Of a stretch of 64,000 bases of DNA, positions 24,581 through 33,385 are shown one piece after another. A program made the translations under genes and the position numbers. The DNA is from Marseilla massiliensis (GTDB lineage: Bacteria; Bacteroidota; Bacteroidia; Bacteroidales; Bacteroidaceae), in assembly GCF_016899955.1 (NCBI RefSeq), contig NZ_JACJJL010000017.1:1-64000 (forward strand), given 5' to 3'. Under the pieces are notes generated by a model, which saw only the letters and a list, made by a program, of their open reading frames with translations, was not told the DNA's origin and ran no database searches. Numbering within the stretch: position 1 is the first letter of the stretch; the number at the start of each line of letters is the position of its first letter.

Positions 24581-25552
24581 TTGTTGCAGGCTCGTTTGCA
24601 TAGGGCTCTTCATTGGGGGCGTTTCCCAGTGCAAGGGGGTAAGGGATCGTGGCGGGCAGCCCCTCAATTGTTTGCTCCGCTAATCTTGGAGCGTCGCTTT
24701 CTGTACTCAGTTGCATTCTTGCCAGTGTCGACGGCCTGGTTGACGCATTGTTGCCCGGCCCTGGGGCAGGCGCCGTTTGGCTTGCCGTTTTACGGCAACG
24801 ATGCTTCCGGCGTGGCTTTGCAATTCGCAAGGGCGCCTTGCCGTAGCCCGAAGTGTCTCTGCCGGGCTTGTATGCCACATAGAGATACAGCCGAGTTACC
24901 TCATGGCGTATGCTGCCGTTTACGGTTTGGCAGGCATATTCCAAGGCGTTGTCGGCAGCCCCTTCTTCATAAGCCGCACAGGCAGCCCAGCAAGCCGCTT
25001 GGGTTAGAGGTGCGTCGTTTTTAGCGTGGCGGCGTCTCTTCCGGGTGTGGTGAGCTATGCAGGGTTGGCGTACAGCAGCGCAGGATGATATGCGCACCAT
25101 GAAAAATAGAGCCATTTAGTTTGTTGGTATGAGAAATAAAGGCTATCTTTGCAAAATGCAAGCACACCGCAACCATGCTGTCACCCGAAGCCGGTTTGGC
25201 AGCGTTGAACAGTTCCTGGCACAGGGGCATGCAGCGGCGTTGCGCTTGCAGGGCTTATGTTTCAAAATGAAAGTGGTGTGGCGCGTATTTCGCTTCATCA
25301 ATAACCTGTTGACTTAAAAATACATCAAGATGTAGTATTTATGGCTGTTTTATTGTCATTTTGCAATAATATGTGCATAAAAGGCCTCTTGTCCAACTTT
25401 TTTATTGGAAAACATTTTGCCGTTTCGCTAAAGTTTGCTTACTTTGCATTTTGATAACCGTGGCGCTTCGGCTTTCGTCGTGGCCCGATATGGTCACCGT
25501 CCGGCGATGCGCCTGCTTTGATATTGTTTATAACAAAAGATACGAAAGACTT
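24581..25552. other. Long intergenic region with two promoter-like sites
   Basis: No recognisable gene is present. A minus-strand ORF (24555-25115) has no signal peptide, motif or recognisable composition and is not believed. Two good promoter matches point rightward: TTTG 25120-25123 with TATCTTTG 25144-25151 (20-base gap), and TTTG 25416-25419 with TACTTTG 25440-25446 (20-base gap). The first would transcribe a 53-codon ORF (25156-25317) with no recognisable features; the second probably drives korA at 25553. Confidence 0.5.
25416..25446 (+). promoter_or_regulatory. Candidate promoter of korA
   Basis: TTTG at 25416-25419 and TACTTTG at 25440-25446 (one base shorter than the TAnnTTTG consensus) are 20 bases apart. 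The leader to ATG 25553 would be about 100 bases. Confidence 0.5.
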
Positions 25553-27403
25553 ATGGCAGAAAAATTGGAAGTAAAGGAACTCGACCAGGTGGTGGTGAGG
25601 TTCTCAGGTGATTCCGGCGACGGCATGCAGCTGGCCGGCAACATCTTCTCCACGGTGTCGGCCACTGTGGGCAACGGCATATCCACGTTTCCCGACTACC
25701 CGGCCGACATACGCGCCCCGCAAGGCTCGCTCACGGGCGTGTCGGGTTTTCAGGTGCACATCGGAGCGGGCCGTGTCTACACCCCGGGCGACAAGTGCGA
25801 CGTGCTTGTGGCCATGAATGCCGCCGCCCTGAAGACACAGTATCGCTTTGCAAAGCCGCAGGCCACGATCATCATCGACACCGACAGCTTCGGCCCGAAA
25901 GACCTTGAGAAGGCCAAGTTTGCCACCGACGACTACCTCGGCGAGATGGGCATCGACCCCGACCGCGTGGTGGCCTGCCCGATGACGCAGATGGTTAAGA
26001 CCTGCCTGGCCGACAGCGGCATGGACAACAAGAGCATGCTCAAGTGCCGCAACATGTTTGCCCTGGGCATAGTCTGCTGGCTGTTCAACCGCGACCTGAG
26101 CTTTGTCGAGGCTTTCCTGCGCGAGAAGTTCGACAAGAAGCCGCTCATTGCCGAGAGCAACGTCAAGGTGGTTAACGCCGGCTTCGACTACGCCGCCAAC
26201 ACCCACCAGAGCGTGCCGGCCACATATCGCATCGACTCCAGGCACAAGGTGCCGGGCCGCTACATGGACATCACAGGCAACAAGGCCACTGCCTACGGCC
26301 TCATTGCCGCCGCCGAGCGCGCGGGGCTGAAGCTCTTCCTGGGCTCTTACCCCATCACGCCTGCCACCGACATATTGCACGAGCTGGCCAAGCACAAGTC
26401 GTGCGGGGTCATCACCGTGCAGTGTGAAGACGAGATATCGGGCTGCGCCAGTGCCATCGGGGCTTCGTTTGCCGGAGCGCTGGCCGCCACTTCCACCTCG
26501 GGCCCGGGTATATGCCTCAAGTCGGAGGCCATGAACCTGGCCGTCATCGACGAGCTGCCGCTCGTGATTGTCGACGTGCAGCGCGGAGGCCCATCCACCG
26601 GACTGCCCACCAAGAGCGAGCAGACCGACCTGTTGCAGGTGCTCTTCGGCCGCAACGGCGAGAGCCCCATGCCGGTGATAGCGGCCACAAGCCCCACCAA
26701 CTGCTTCGACGCTGCCTACGCCGCCGCCAAGATTGCCCTCGAGCACCTCACGCCCGTGGTGCTGCTCACCGACGCCTTCGTGGCCAACGGCTCCGGCGCA
26801 TGGCGACTGCCCGACATCGCACAGCTGCCAGAGATACACCCCCACTACGCACCGGCCGAGCAGAAAGGCCACTACACCCCATACAGGCGCGACCCCGAGT
26901 CGGGCGTGCGCTACTGGGCCGTGCCTGGGCAGGAGGGATTTGAGCACATCCTCGGCGGACTGGAGAAGGACGGCGATACCGGTGCCATATCCACCGACCC
27001 CGAAAACCACGACAAGATGTGCCGCCTCAGGGCCATGAAGGTGTTCAAGATACCCGTGCCCGACGTAGAGGTGCAGGGCGACGCCGACGACGCCGAACTG
27101 CTCATCGTGGGCTTCGGTGGCACCTTCGGCCATCTATATTCGGCCATGGAGGAGCTCAGGGCCATGGGCAACAAGGTGGCGCTGGCACACTTCAGCTACA
27201 TCAACCCGCTGCCGCGCAACACCGACGAGGTGCTCATGCGCTACAAGAAGGTGGTGGTGGCCGAGCAAAACCTCGGTCAGTTTGCCGCCTACCTGCGCAT
27301 GAAGGTCGACAACTTCGTGCCCTACCAGTTCAACCAGGTCAAGGGCCAGCCGTTCGTCGTGGCCGAGCTTGTGAAGGCGTTCAGTAAGATAATTAAGAAT
27401 TAA
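25553..27403 (+). CDS. korA: 2-oxoacid:ferredoxin oxidoreductase, fused gamma-alpha subunit
   Basis: The 616-residue subunit begins at ATG 25553 (MAEKLEVKELDQVVVRFSGD). The gamma domain lies at residues about 10-190 (SGDGMQLAGNIFSTVSA; FPDYPADIRAPQGSLTGV; MNAAALKTQ) and the alpha (pyrimidine-binding) domain follows (NKATAYGLIAAAERAGL; FLGSYPITPATDILHELAK; TSTSGPGICLKSEAMNLA; DVQRGGPSTGLPTKSEQTDL). With the beta subunit downstream it oxidatively decarboxylates a 2-oxoacid to acyl-CoA, reducing ferredoxin, or runs in reverse. The two-gene layout fits the 2-oxoglutarate (Kor) type best, but other 2-oxoacids are possible. The two genes are separated by a 181-base insertion. Confidence 0.88.
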   Translation: MAEKLEVKELDQVVVRFSGDSGDGMQLAGNIFSTVSATVGNGISTFPDYPADIRAPQGSLTGVSGFQVHIGAGRVYTPGDKCDVLVAMNAAALKTQYRFAKPQATIIIDTDSFGPKDLEKAKFATDDYLGEMGIDPDRVVACPMTQMVKTCLADSGMDNKSMLKCRNMFALGIVCWLFNRDLSFVEAFLREKFDKKPLIAESNVKVVNAGFDYAANTHQSVPATYRIDSRHKVPGRYMDITGNKATAYGLIAAAERAGLKLFLGSYPITPATDILHELAKHKSCGVITVQCEDEISGCASAIGASFAGALAATSTSGPGICLKSEAMNLAVIDELPLVIVDVQRGGPSTGLPTKSEQTDLLQVLFGRNGESPMPVIAATSPTNCFDAAYAAAKIALEHLTPVVLLTDAFVANGSGAWRLPDIAQLPEIHPHYAPAEQKGHYTPYRRDPESGVRYWAVPGQEGFEHILGGLEKDGDTGAISTDPENHDKMCRLRAMKVFKIPVPDVEVQGDADDAELLIVGFGGTFGHLYSAMEELRAMGNKVALAHFSYINPLPRNTDEVLMRYKKVVVAEQNLGQFAAYLRMKVDNFVPYQFNQVKGQPFVVAELVKAFSKIIKN

Positions 27404-27572
27404 GAGTTAAAAATTAAGAGAATATGCATTGCGAAAATCTCATGGAAGACCGTAGCAACGCCTTTGCCTTGCGTATAGTCGAGGCTTATAAGATGAAATA
27501 TGACGCGCATGGCTCTTAGCGGAGCTGTATTCTTCGATATTCATCTCTGATTTTTTTAATTTTTAATCTTTA
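27402..27572. mobile_element. Small cassette bounded by AT-rich inverted repeats, holding an S23 gene remnant
   Basis: The korA-korB spacer has AT-rich arms in opposite orientation: AAGAGTTAAAAATTAA (27402-27417) on the left, and on the right the inverse of AAAGATTAAAAATTAA (27557-27572). Between them lies the four-helix-bundle remnant at 27424. Such AT-rich arms bounding a small gene inserted within an operon suggest a mobile cassette that has decayed; the mechanism is unknown. Confidence 0.45.
27424..27519 (+). pseudogene. Truncated four-helix-bundle (23S rRNA intervening-sequence, S23) protein
   Basis: ATG 27424 opens a 31-codon frame, MHCENLMEDRSNAFALRIVE and then AYKMKYDAHGS, ending at TAG 27517-27519. 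The ENL-EDRS-AFALRIV-AYK pattern matches the start of the Bacteroidetes four-helix-bundle family (TIGR02436/S23). Full members are about 115-125 residues and continue with a conserved SGTSIGAN-type segment, which is absent here. It is thus an N-terminal remnant. Family members were first seen inside 23S rRNA intervening sequences; their biochemical role is unclear. Confidence 0.6.
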
Positions 27573-27584
27573 ACTTTTAACAAT

Positions 27585-28589
27585 ATGGAATATTTACCAA
27601 ACGATTATAAGAAGGGGCAACCGAGGTGGTGTCCCGGTTGCGGCGACCATTTCTTCCTGGCTTCGCTGCACAAGGCAATGGCCGAGCTTGGCGTGCCGCC
27701 TTACGAGACTGCAGTGATATCTGGCATCGGGTGCTCAAGCCGACTGCCGTATTATGTCAACACCTATGCAATGCAGACCGTCCACGGGCGTGCCGCTGCC
27801 ATTGCCACGGGGGCCAAGGTGGCCAACCAGAAGCTGGCCGTGTGGCAGGTGAGCGGCGACGGCGACGGCCTCGCCATCGGCGGCAACCACTTCATCCACG
27901 CCATGCGCCGCAATGTCGACATCAACATCATATTGCTCAACAACCGCATCTACGGCCTAACCAAGGGCCAGTATTCGCCCACGTCGCCGCGCGGGTTCGT
28001 GTCGAAGTCGAGCCCATACGGCACTGTGGAAGACCCGTTCCGCCCCGCCGAGCTGTGCTTCGGAGCCCGCGGCCATTTCTTCGCACGCTCCGTGGCCACC
28101 GATGCGCCCGAGACGGTGGACATACTCAAGGCGGCCTACCGCCACAAGGGAGCCGCAGTGTGCGAGATACTGCAAAACTGCGTCATCTTCAACAACGGCA
28201 CGTTCGAGAGTGTCTACACCAAGGATGGCCGCAAGAAAAACGCCATCTACGTGCGCCACGGCCAACCGCTGCTATTCGGCGAGAACAATGAGTACGGCCT
28301 CATGCAGCAGGGCTTCGGCCTTAAGGTGGTGAAGCTCGGCGAGAACGGCGTGACAGAGAAAGACATCCTCGTGCACGACGCCCACTGCATGGACGACACG
28401 CTGCAGCTCAAGCTGGCCATGATGGACAACGAGCACGGCTTCCCCGTGGCCCTCGGCATCATACGCGACGTTGAGGCCCCGGCCTACGACGATGCCGTAA
28501 ACCGGCAGATAGAGGAGGTGAGCGCCAAGAAGAAGTACCACAACTTCATGGAGCTGCTCGAGACCAACGACATCTGGGAGGTGAAGTGA
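27585..28589 (+). CDS. korB: 2-oxoacid:ferredoxin oxidoreductase, beta subunit
   Basis: The 334-residue subunit binds thiamine diphosphate and works with the upstream fused subunit. Visible features are WCPGCGDHFFLASLHKAMAE at the N-terminus (CxxC for the cluster region), SGIGCSSRLPYYVNTY, the ThDP motif GDGDGLAIGGNHFIHA to NNRIYGLTKGQYSPTS (residues about 94-140), and GARGHFFARSVA. Length is close to the family norm. The gene lacks the ferredoxin-like delta subunit gene next to it, as is usual for the two-subunit type. It is followed by a hairpin of the ACGGGCCGT family. Confidence 0.9.
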   Translation: MEYLPNDYKKGQPRWCPGCGDHFFLASLHKAMAELGVPPYETAVISGIGCSSRLPYYVNTYAMQTVHGRAAAIATGAKVANQKLAVWQVSGDGDGLAIGGNHFIHAMRRNVDINIILLNNRIYGLTKGQYSPTSPRGFVSKSSPYGTVEDPFRPAELCFGARGHFFARSVATDAPETVDILKAAYRHKGAAVCEILQNCVIFNNGTFESVYTKDGRKKNAIYVRHGQPLLFGENNEYGLMQQGFGLKVVKLGENGVTEKDILVHDAHCMDDTLQLKLAMMDNEHGFPVALGIIRDVEAPAYDDAVNRQIEEVSAKKKYHNFMELLETNDIWEVK

Positions 28590-28662
28590 CACTACGCCTT
28601 CGCCCGGCGTGGGCCCTCAGCGTGGGGCGCCGTCGTGGCAAAAGGGGCTTTGGCGCCATTCA

Positions 28663-28706
28663 ATACGGGCCGTTTCACATTGTGAGACGGCCCGTATCGT
28701 GTTTCT
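28663..28706 (+). terminator. Terminator after korB, ACGGGCCGT palindrome family
   Basis: A 17-base arm (28663-28679) pairs with 28681-28697 with a single G-T pair, followed by CGTGTTTCTG. It carries the ACGGGCCGT core that recurs in other gaps of the window. Confidence 0.65.
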
Positions 28707-28868
28707 GTCTCGTTGCCGTGGCAAATGGCGGCGCACGATGGCGGTTGCCCTCGGTGACTTAGGGCGGGCCCGGGCTTTGCGGCCGGTGGCCTGCCGGTGG
28801 CTTCGGCCCGTTGCCGCAGGGCAGGCCTGGCCAGAAGGCCGTTGCGGGTTTTCGGCGTGCTGCCGGCG

Positions 28869-29519
28869 TCATTCAATGCTCGATATGGTCACGTCGTCAA
28901 ACTCGTCCATGTAGTCTATGAGGCGTTCGTTGTGATTGCCGCGCTTCACCTTTATTTCGATGCTCGCCTCAAATATCTCGCCTTGCGACGTCCGTCGGTC
29001 GCGCAGCTCATAAGAGTAAAGTTCTATGCAGTCGTCCTTTATCTGGTCTACAACCCTCTTGACGCTTTCTTTGGTGGTAGCGGTGAATGTCAGTTGCACT
29101 GTGGTGGTGCCGACGGTCGGTATGAATGAGTTTATCACTTCCAGCCCGACAAGCACCAAGGCCGTGGCTATGGCGGCCGCAACATACATGCCTGTGCCAC
29201 AGGCCAGCCCTATGGCCGCCGTCACCCATATCCCGGCAGCTGTGGTAAGGCCGCGCACCACGTTTTTTTGGAATATTATGGTTCCTGCCCCGAGGAATCC
29301 AATGCCTGATACCACCTGTGCCGCCACCCTTGACGAGTCTTTTGTGTCAATTCCAAATCCGTATTGCGACACTATGCAGAAGAGCGCACTGCCCAGCGCC
29401 ACCAGGAAGTGCGTGCGGAACCCCGCCTCCTTTGAGCGGTATTCGCGTTCAATCCCGATTATTCCTCCCAGCAAAAGGGCTATGAAAAGCCTTAGCGTTA
29501 TTTCCAATGTCATATCCAT
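28869..29519 (-). CDS. MgtC/SapB family membrane protein
   Basis: The 216-residue protein is read from ATG at 29517-29519 (MDMTLEITLRLFIALLLGGI). The MgtC signature is clear: GIIGIEREYRSKEAGFRTH, GSALFCIVSQYG, VVSGIGFLGAGTIIF and VRGLTTAAGIWVTAAIGLACG, giving about four to five TM helices in residues 5-130. The C-terminal cytoplasmic ACT-like domain (residues about 135-216, VQLTFTATTKESVKRVVDQI) is present. MgtC proteins modulate Mg2+ homeostasis or ATP synthase in other bacteria; here the role is inferred only. No Mg2+ sensor leader was recognised. Confidence 0.88.
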   Translation of the reverse strand: MDMTLEITLRLFIALLLGGIIGIEREYRSKEAGFRTHFLVALGSALFCIVSQYGFGIDTKDSSRVAAQVVSGIGFLGAGTIIFQKNVVRGLTTAAGIWVTAAIGLACGTGMYVAAAIATALVLVGLEVINSFIPTVGTTTVQLTFTATTKESVKRVVDQIKDDCIELYSYELRDRRTSQGEIFEASIEIKVKRGNHNERLIDYMDEFDDVTISSIE

Positions 29520-29925
29520 ATTGTGTGTGTTTTGTTTGGTTTGTTGGGCTTTCTGTGCCCGGTTACCGTTGTTTGGCAATCCCTTTTTGGTGCAACGCAC
29601 AATCAGGCTGTGGCATAGGTGGTATGTTCCCGTGCCATTTGCCATCGCGCTGCCGCCATCCGTTGTCGTCGGTCCTTGTCGGCAGTGTTGCCCGTCGTGT
29701 CGTTTTAAAGTGCTTAATGGGGTTGGCCCGTCTTGCCGACAGGCCAACCCCTGTTTGTCAAATCCCGTTTTGTCTGTTGCGCCGGGGCCGTTGTCCGTGT
29801 GCAGCGGCCGTCTTTCGACCCACGTTTGCGGCTAAAAGTCTTTTTGCCGGTGCCCCTTCCGGCTCATGTCCCCATGTTTGCGCCATGTCCCTCGGCTGGC
29901 GTCCTTGCCCCAGGCCGGTTGCGCC

Positions 29926-30636
29926 TCAGCCTTTGCCTTGGCGGGCAAGCTCAGCGGTCAGTTCCCTCATGCCCTCCGACGCTCCTTTCATTATGTGCAT
30001 GAACCGTCGCCCGCCGCCCGCCATCACTGGCTTGGGGTCTATGAGGTAAATTGGCGCCGAGGGCCTGACATACTGCACCAGGCCTGCTGCGGGATATACG
30101 TTGAGCGACGTGCCGATGATGATGAATATGTCGGCCGCGGCCGCCTCCTTCGCCGCCGGCTCAATCATGGGCACCGCCTCGCCGAAGAACACTATGAACG
30201 GGCGCAGCAGCGAACCGTCGGCAGCCAGCGTGCCGGGCTTCACCTCGCAGTTGTCGGCCGTCAGCGTCTGTATGTATCGCGGGTCGTAGGGGTCGCGGCT
30301 GGAGCACACCTTCATCAGTTCGCCGTGCAGGTGGATTACCTTTGTCGAGCCCGCCTGCTCGTGCAGGTTGTCAACGTTCTGCGTCACCACCGTCACGTCG
30401 TAGTCGTTTTCCAGGGCGGCCACCAGCCTGTGGCCCTCGTTGGGCCTGGCGGCGGCGAGCTGCCTGCGCCGTTCGTTGTAGAATTTCGTCACCAGCGCCG
30501 GGTCGGCCTCCCAGCCCTCGTGCGACGCCACCTGCTGCACCGGATACTCCTCCCACAAGCCTCCGGCGTCGCGAAAAGTCTTCAGTCCGCTCTCGGCCGA
30601 CATGCCGGCCCCTGTAAGCACCACAATCTTCTTCAT
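29926..30636 (-). CDS. cobB: Sir2-family NAD-dependent protein deacylase (class III-like)
   Basis: The 236-residue sirtuin starts at ATG 30634-30636 (MKKIVVLTGAGMSAESGL); a start two codons earlier is possible. NAD-binding motifs are GAGMSAESGLKTFRDAGGLW, TQNVDNLHEQAG and IGTSLNVYPAAGLV. The catalytic His104 is in HLHGEL. Tyr53 and Arg56 in FYNERRRQL match the class III residues that favour succinyl/malonyl-lysine. The usual zinc tetrad is missing: only Cys111 and Cys130 are present between the His and the second lobe. It removes acyl groups from lysines using NAD+. The gene is monocistronic or follows a short leader. Confidence 0.88.
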   Translation of the reverse strand: MKKIVVLTGAGMSAESGLKTFRDAGGLWEEYPVQQVASHEGWEADPALVTKFYNERRRQLAAARPNEGHRLVAALENDYDVTVVTQNVDNLHEQAGSTKVIHLHGELMKVCSSRDPYDPRYIQTLTADNCEVKPGTLAADGSLLRPFIVFFGEAVPMIEPAAKEAAAADIFIIIGTSLNVYPAAGLVQYVRPSAPIYLIDPKPVMAGGGRRFMHIMKGASEGMRELTAELARQGKG

Positions 30637-30774
30637 GTCCATGTCGTTTTGTCGTTTGTCGCAGCGCGGCCGCGCATCGCCACCGATGGTAGGCTGTGGC
30701 TGCCTGCACTCCTTAACAATGCACAAAAATAGTAATTTTTCGCGAAATATGTCCATCGAATCGGATAAAATAAG

Positions 30775-30782
30775 TATCTTTG
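30775..30782 (+). promoter_or_regulatory. -7 box upstream of the FKBP genes
   Basis: TATCTTTG is a perfect -7 element 40 bases before ATG 30823. A canonical TTTG is not present at the expected distance; the -33 region holds only AT-rich sequence. Confidence 0.5.
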
Positions 30783-30822
30783 CACGCTTTCAAAAACATT
30801 GCACACATATAATAAGTATAAA

Positions 30823-31428
30823 ATGGACAAACTAAGCTACGCTTTGGGCTTGGGCATAGGGCGCCAGTTGGCGCAGATGGGCGCAAGCAACATGAACATA
30901 GACGACTTCGCTGCGGCAATCAAGGACGTGATAGCCGGCGGCGACCTGAAGATGACCAACCGCGAGGCACAGGCCATCGTGCAGGACTACTTCGCCAAGC
31001 AAGAGGAGAAACTCAACGCCGAGCGCGCCGAGCAGGGCAAGGCCGCCAAGGCCGAAGGCGAGAACTACCTGGCCGACAACGCCAAGAAAGACGGCGTGGT
31101 GGTGCTGCCCAGCGGCCTTCAGTATATGGTCATAAAGGAGGGCACGGGCCGCAAGCCCAAGGCAACTGACAGCGTGAAGTGCCACTACGAGGGCTTCCTC
31201 ACCGACGGCACCCTGTTCGACAGCAGCCTTCAGCGCGGCGAGCCGGCAGTGTTCGGCCTGCAGCAGGTGATAGCCGGATGGACCGAGGGCCTGCAGCTCA
31301 TGCAGGAGGGCGCCAAGTACCGCTTCTTCATACCCTACAAGCTGGGCTACGGCGAGTCGGGGGCGGGCCAGTCCATACCGCCATACTCGGCCCTGGTGTT
31401 CGACGTAGAGCTCATCAAGGTGATGTAA
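30823..31428 (+). CDS. FKBP-type peptidyl-prolyl isomerase, cytoplasmic
   Basis: The 201-residue protein is read from ATG 30823 (MDKLSYALGLGIGRQLAQMG); no signal peptide is present. An N-terminal dimerisation helix domain (residues 1-80, FkpA/Mip type) precedes a FKBP domain (residues about 95-201) with PSGLQYMVIKEGTGRKP, CHYEGFLTDGTLFDSSLQRG, VIAGWTEGLQLMQEGAKYRF and SIPPYSALVFDVELIKV. It catalyses proline isomerisation and probably aids folding. Two exported paralogues follow on the same strand. Confidence 0.9.
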   Translation: MDKLSYALGLGIGRQLAQMGASNMNIDDFAAAIKDVIAGGDLKMTNREAQAIVQDYFAKQEEKLNAERAEQGKAAKAEGENYLADNAKKDGVVVLPSGLQYMVIKEGTGRKPKATDSVKCHYEGFLTDGTLFDSSLQRGEPAVFGLQQVIAGWTEGLQLMQEGAKYRFFIPYKLGYGESGAGQSIPPYSALVFDVELIKVM

Positions 31429-31468
31429 TCCCAATGTGGAAAGAAGAAAACGAAACAAACATAAATCA

Positions 31469-32341
31469 ATGAAAAAGCTAACAGTTGTAGCCTCTATGGC
31501 TATCGCAGCCGCAATGTTGTCTTCTTGCGGCAACTCCACTCCTAAGGCCAGCCTTAAGAGTGACGTCGACTCCATGAGCTATGCCATCGGCGTTGGGCAG
31601 GCCCAGGGCCTGAAGGAGTATCTCGTTTACCGCATGGGTGTTGACACCACCTACATGGACGAGTTTGTAAAGGGCCTCAACGAGGGCGCCAGCGCAGGCG
31701 ACGACAAGAAGAAGGCCGCCTACTATGCAGGCATACAGATTGGCCAGCAGATATCAACCCAGCTGGTTAAGGGCATCAACCACGAAGTGTTCGGCGACGA
31801 CTCCACACAGACCGTATCCATGAAGAACCTCATGGCCGGTTTCATCGGCAGCGTCACGGGCAAGAAAGGCCTCATGACCGTCGAGCAGGCCCAGCAGGTT
31901 GCCAACATGAAGATACGCCAGATAAAGGCCAAGAGCATGGAGAAGATATACGGCGACAACAAGAAGAAGGGTGAGCAGTTCCTTGCCGCCAACGCCAAGA
32001 AGCCCGGTGTGAAGGTGCTTCCCAGCGGTGTGCAGTACAAGGTGATAAAGGAAGGCACGGGAGCCATGCCGGCCGACACATCAATGGTGAAGGTAAACTA
32101 TGAGGGCCGCACCATCGACGGCAAGGTGTTCGACAGCTCCTACAAGCGCAACAAGCCCATCGAGCTGCGCTGCAACCAGACCATCAAGGGATGGACCGAC
32201 GCCCTCGTGCACATGCCCGTAGGCTCCGTGTGGGAGGTTTACATACCCCAGGAACTGGCCTACGGCGAGCGTGAGCAGGTAGACATCAAGCCTTTCTCTG
32301 TCCTCGTCTTCAAGATTGAGCTGATATCAATAGGCAAGTAA
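31469..32341 (+). CDS. FKBP-type peptidyl-prolyl isomerase, lipoprotein
   Basis: From ATG 31469 the protein has 290 residues, with a lipoprotein signal (MKKLTVVASMAIAAAMLSSC, Cys20). The N-terminal FKBP_N helical domain (DSMSYAIGVGQAQGLKEYL) covers residues about 30-165; the FKBP domain follows (PSGVQYKVIKEGTG, VNYEGRTIDGKVFDSSY, IKGWTDALVHMPVGSVWEVY, PQELAYGERE). It probably acts as an envelope folding catalyst. It begins 40 bases after the cytoplasmic paralogue and ends before an 11-bp hairpin. Confidence 0.92.
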   Translation: MKKLTVVASMAIAAAMLSSCGNSTPKASLKSDVDSMSYAIGVGQAQGLKEYLVYRMGVDTTYMDEFVKGLNEGASAGDDKKKAAYYAGIQIGQQISTQLVKGINHEVFGDDSTQTVSMKNLMAGFIGSVTGKKGLMTVEQAQQVANMKIRQIKAKSMEKIYGDNKKKGEQFLAANAKKPGVKVLPSGVQYKVIKEGTGAMPADTSMVKVNYEGRTIDGKVFDSSYKRNKPIELRCNQTIKGWTDALVHMPVGSVWEVYIPQELAYGEREQVDIKPFSVLVFKIELISIGK

Positions 32342-32358
32342 CTTTAATTTAAAATACA

Positions 32359-32395
32359 GTCAGAGGCGGGTGGTGCATCCGCCTCTGACCTTATT
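32359..32395 (+). terminator. Hairpin between the second and third FKBP genes
   Basis: GTCAGAGGCGG (32359-32369) pairs perfectly with CCGCCTCTGAC (32379-32389), followed by CTTATTCC. It lies 19 bases before the next ATG, so it may attenuate read-through. Confidence 0.6.
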
Positions 32396-32407
32396 CCTAC
32401 AAACCGT

Positions 32408-33385
32408 ATGAAGAAAACACTTATGTTGGCGCTTGTCGTGCTGGCAAGCGCATCGTTCAATGTGGCCTATGCCGCAAAGAAAAAGAAGAAAAAGGCAGAA
32501 GAGACGGTGCAGCCGGTGCAGCTGGCCAGTCCGTCCGACTCGCTGAGCTATGTGGTGGGCATGGTCATGACCAACGGCCTCATACCCTACCTGCAGCAGG
32601 CCGAGGGCGTTGACACGGCCTACATGGCCGACTTCATCCGCGGCTTCAACGAGATGATCAAGTCGGGCGACGACCCCAAGGTAAAGGCCTACTCGGCCGG
32701 CATGGGCATAGCCGCACGCCTGAAGGGCCAGATGCTCGAAGGCATGAAGAAAGAGTTTACCGACACGCCCGACACCATCGTGGCCCCGCTCGTTTACCGT
32801 GGCTTCACCGATGCGCTGCAGGGCGACACCACGGTGATGAAGGCCGATGAGGCCGAGGCCGCGTTCAAGGCCAAGCGCGAGTACAACAAGGCTGCCAAGG
32901 ACGAGAAGCTCTACGGCCCCAACCGCGAGGCCGGCAAGCAGTTCCTGGCCGAAAACGCCAAGAAAGACAGCGTGGTTACGCTGCCCAGCGGCCTGCAGTA
33001 CAAGGTGCTGGTGAAGGGCACGGGCGATATTCCCGCCAAGAGCGACCGCGTGCAGGTAAACTATGAGGGCCGGCTCATCGACGGGACGGTGTTCGACAGC
33101 TCGTCGAAGCATGGCTCAAAGCCTGCCACCTTCCGTGCCGACCAGGTGATAAAGGGATGGACCGAGGCGCTGACCATGATGTCCGTCGGCAGCAAGTGGC
33201 AGCTGTTCATACCCCAGGAACTGGCCTACGGCGAGCGCCAGGCAGGCCAGATCAAGCCCTACAGCGCGCTCATCTTCACCGTCGAGCTGGTGGGCATCGA
33301 CAAGCCCGAAGCCAAGTCGGGCACCAAGGCCGGTGTCGACGAGGGTGCCAAGGTGAAGAAGGTGGCTCCGAAGGCCAGGAAATGA
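32408..33385 (+). CDS. FKBP-type peptidyl-prolyl isomerase, exported, with basic tails
   Basis: The 325-residue protein has a signal peptide (MKKTLMLALVVLASASFNVAYA), followed at once by AKKKKKKAEE. The FKBP_N domain (residues about 45-185) and FKBP domain (PSGLQYKVLVKGTGDIP, VNYEGRLIDGTVFDSSS, IKGWTEALTMMSVGSKWQLF, PQELAYGERQ) are intact. The C-terminus is a Lys-rich tail (KVKKVAPKARK). It is the third FKBP in a row. Lys-rich ends may bind anionic envelope components; this is inferred. Confidence 0.9.
   Translation: MKKTLMLALVVLASASFNVAYAAKKKKKKAEETVQPVQLASPSDSLSYVVGMVMTNGLIPYLQQAEGVDTAYMADFIRGFNEMIKSGDDPKVKAYSAGMGIAARLKGQMLEGMKKEFTDTPDTIVAPLVYRGFTDALQGDTTVMKADEAEAAFKAKREYNKAAKDEKLYGPNREAGKQFLAENAKKDSVVTLPSGLQYKVLVKGTGDIPAKSDRVQVNYEGRLIDGTVFDSSSKHGSKPATFRADQVIKGWTEALTMMSVGSKWQLFIPQELAYGERQAGQIKPYSALIFTVELVGIDKPEAKSGTKAGVDEGAKVKKVAPKARK

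Noticed and set aside
24555..25115. 186-codon minus-strand ORF in the intergenic gap
   Set aside because: No recognisable motif, Ala/Thr/Arg-rich shadow composition, overlaps the right arm of a terminator hairpin, and has no promoter match.
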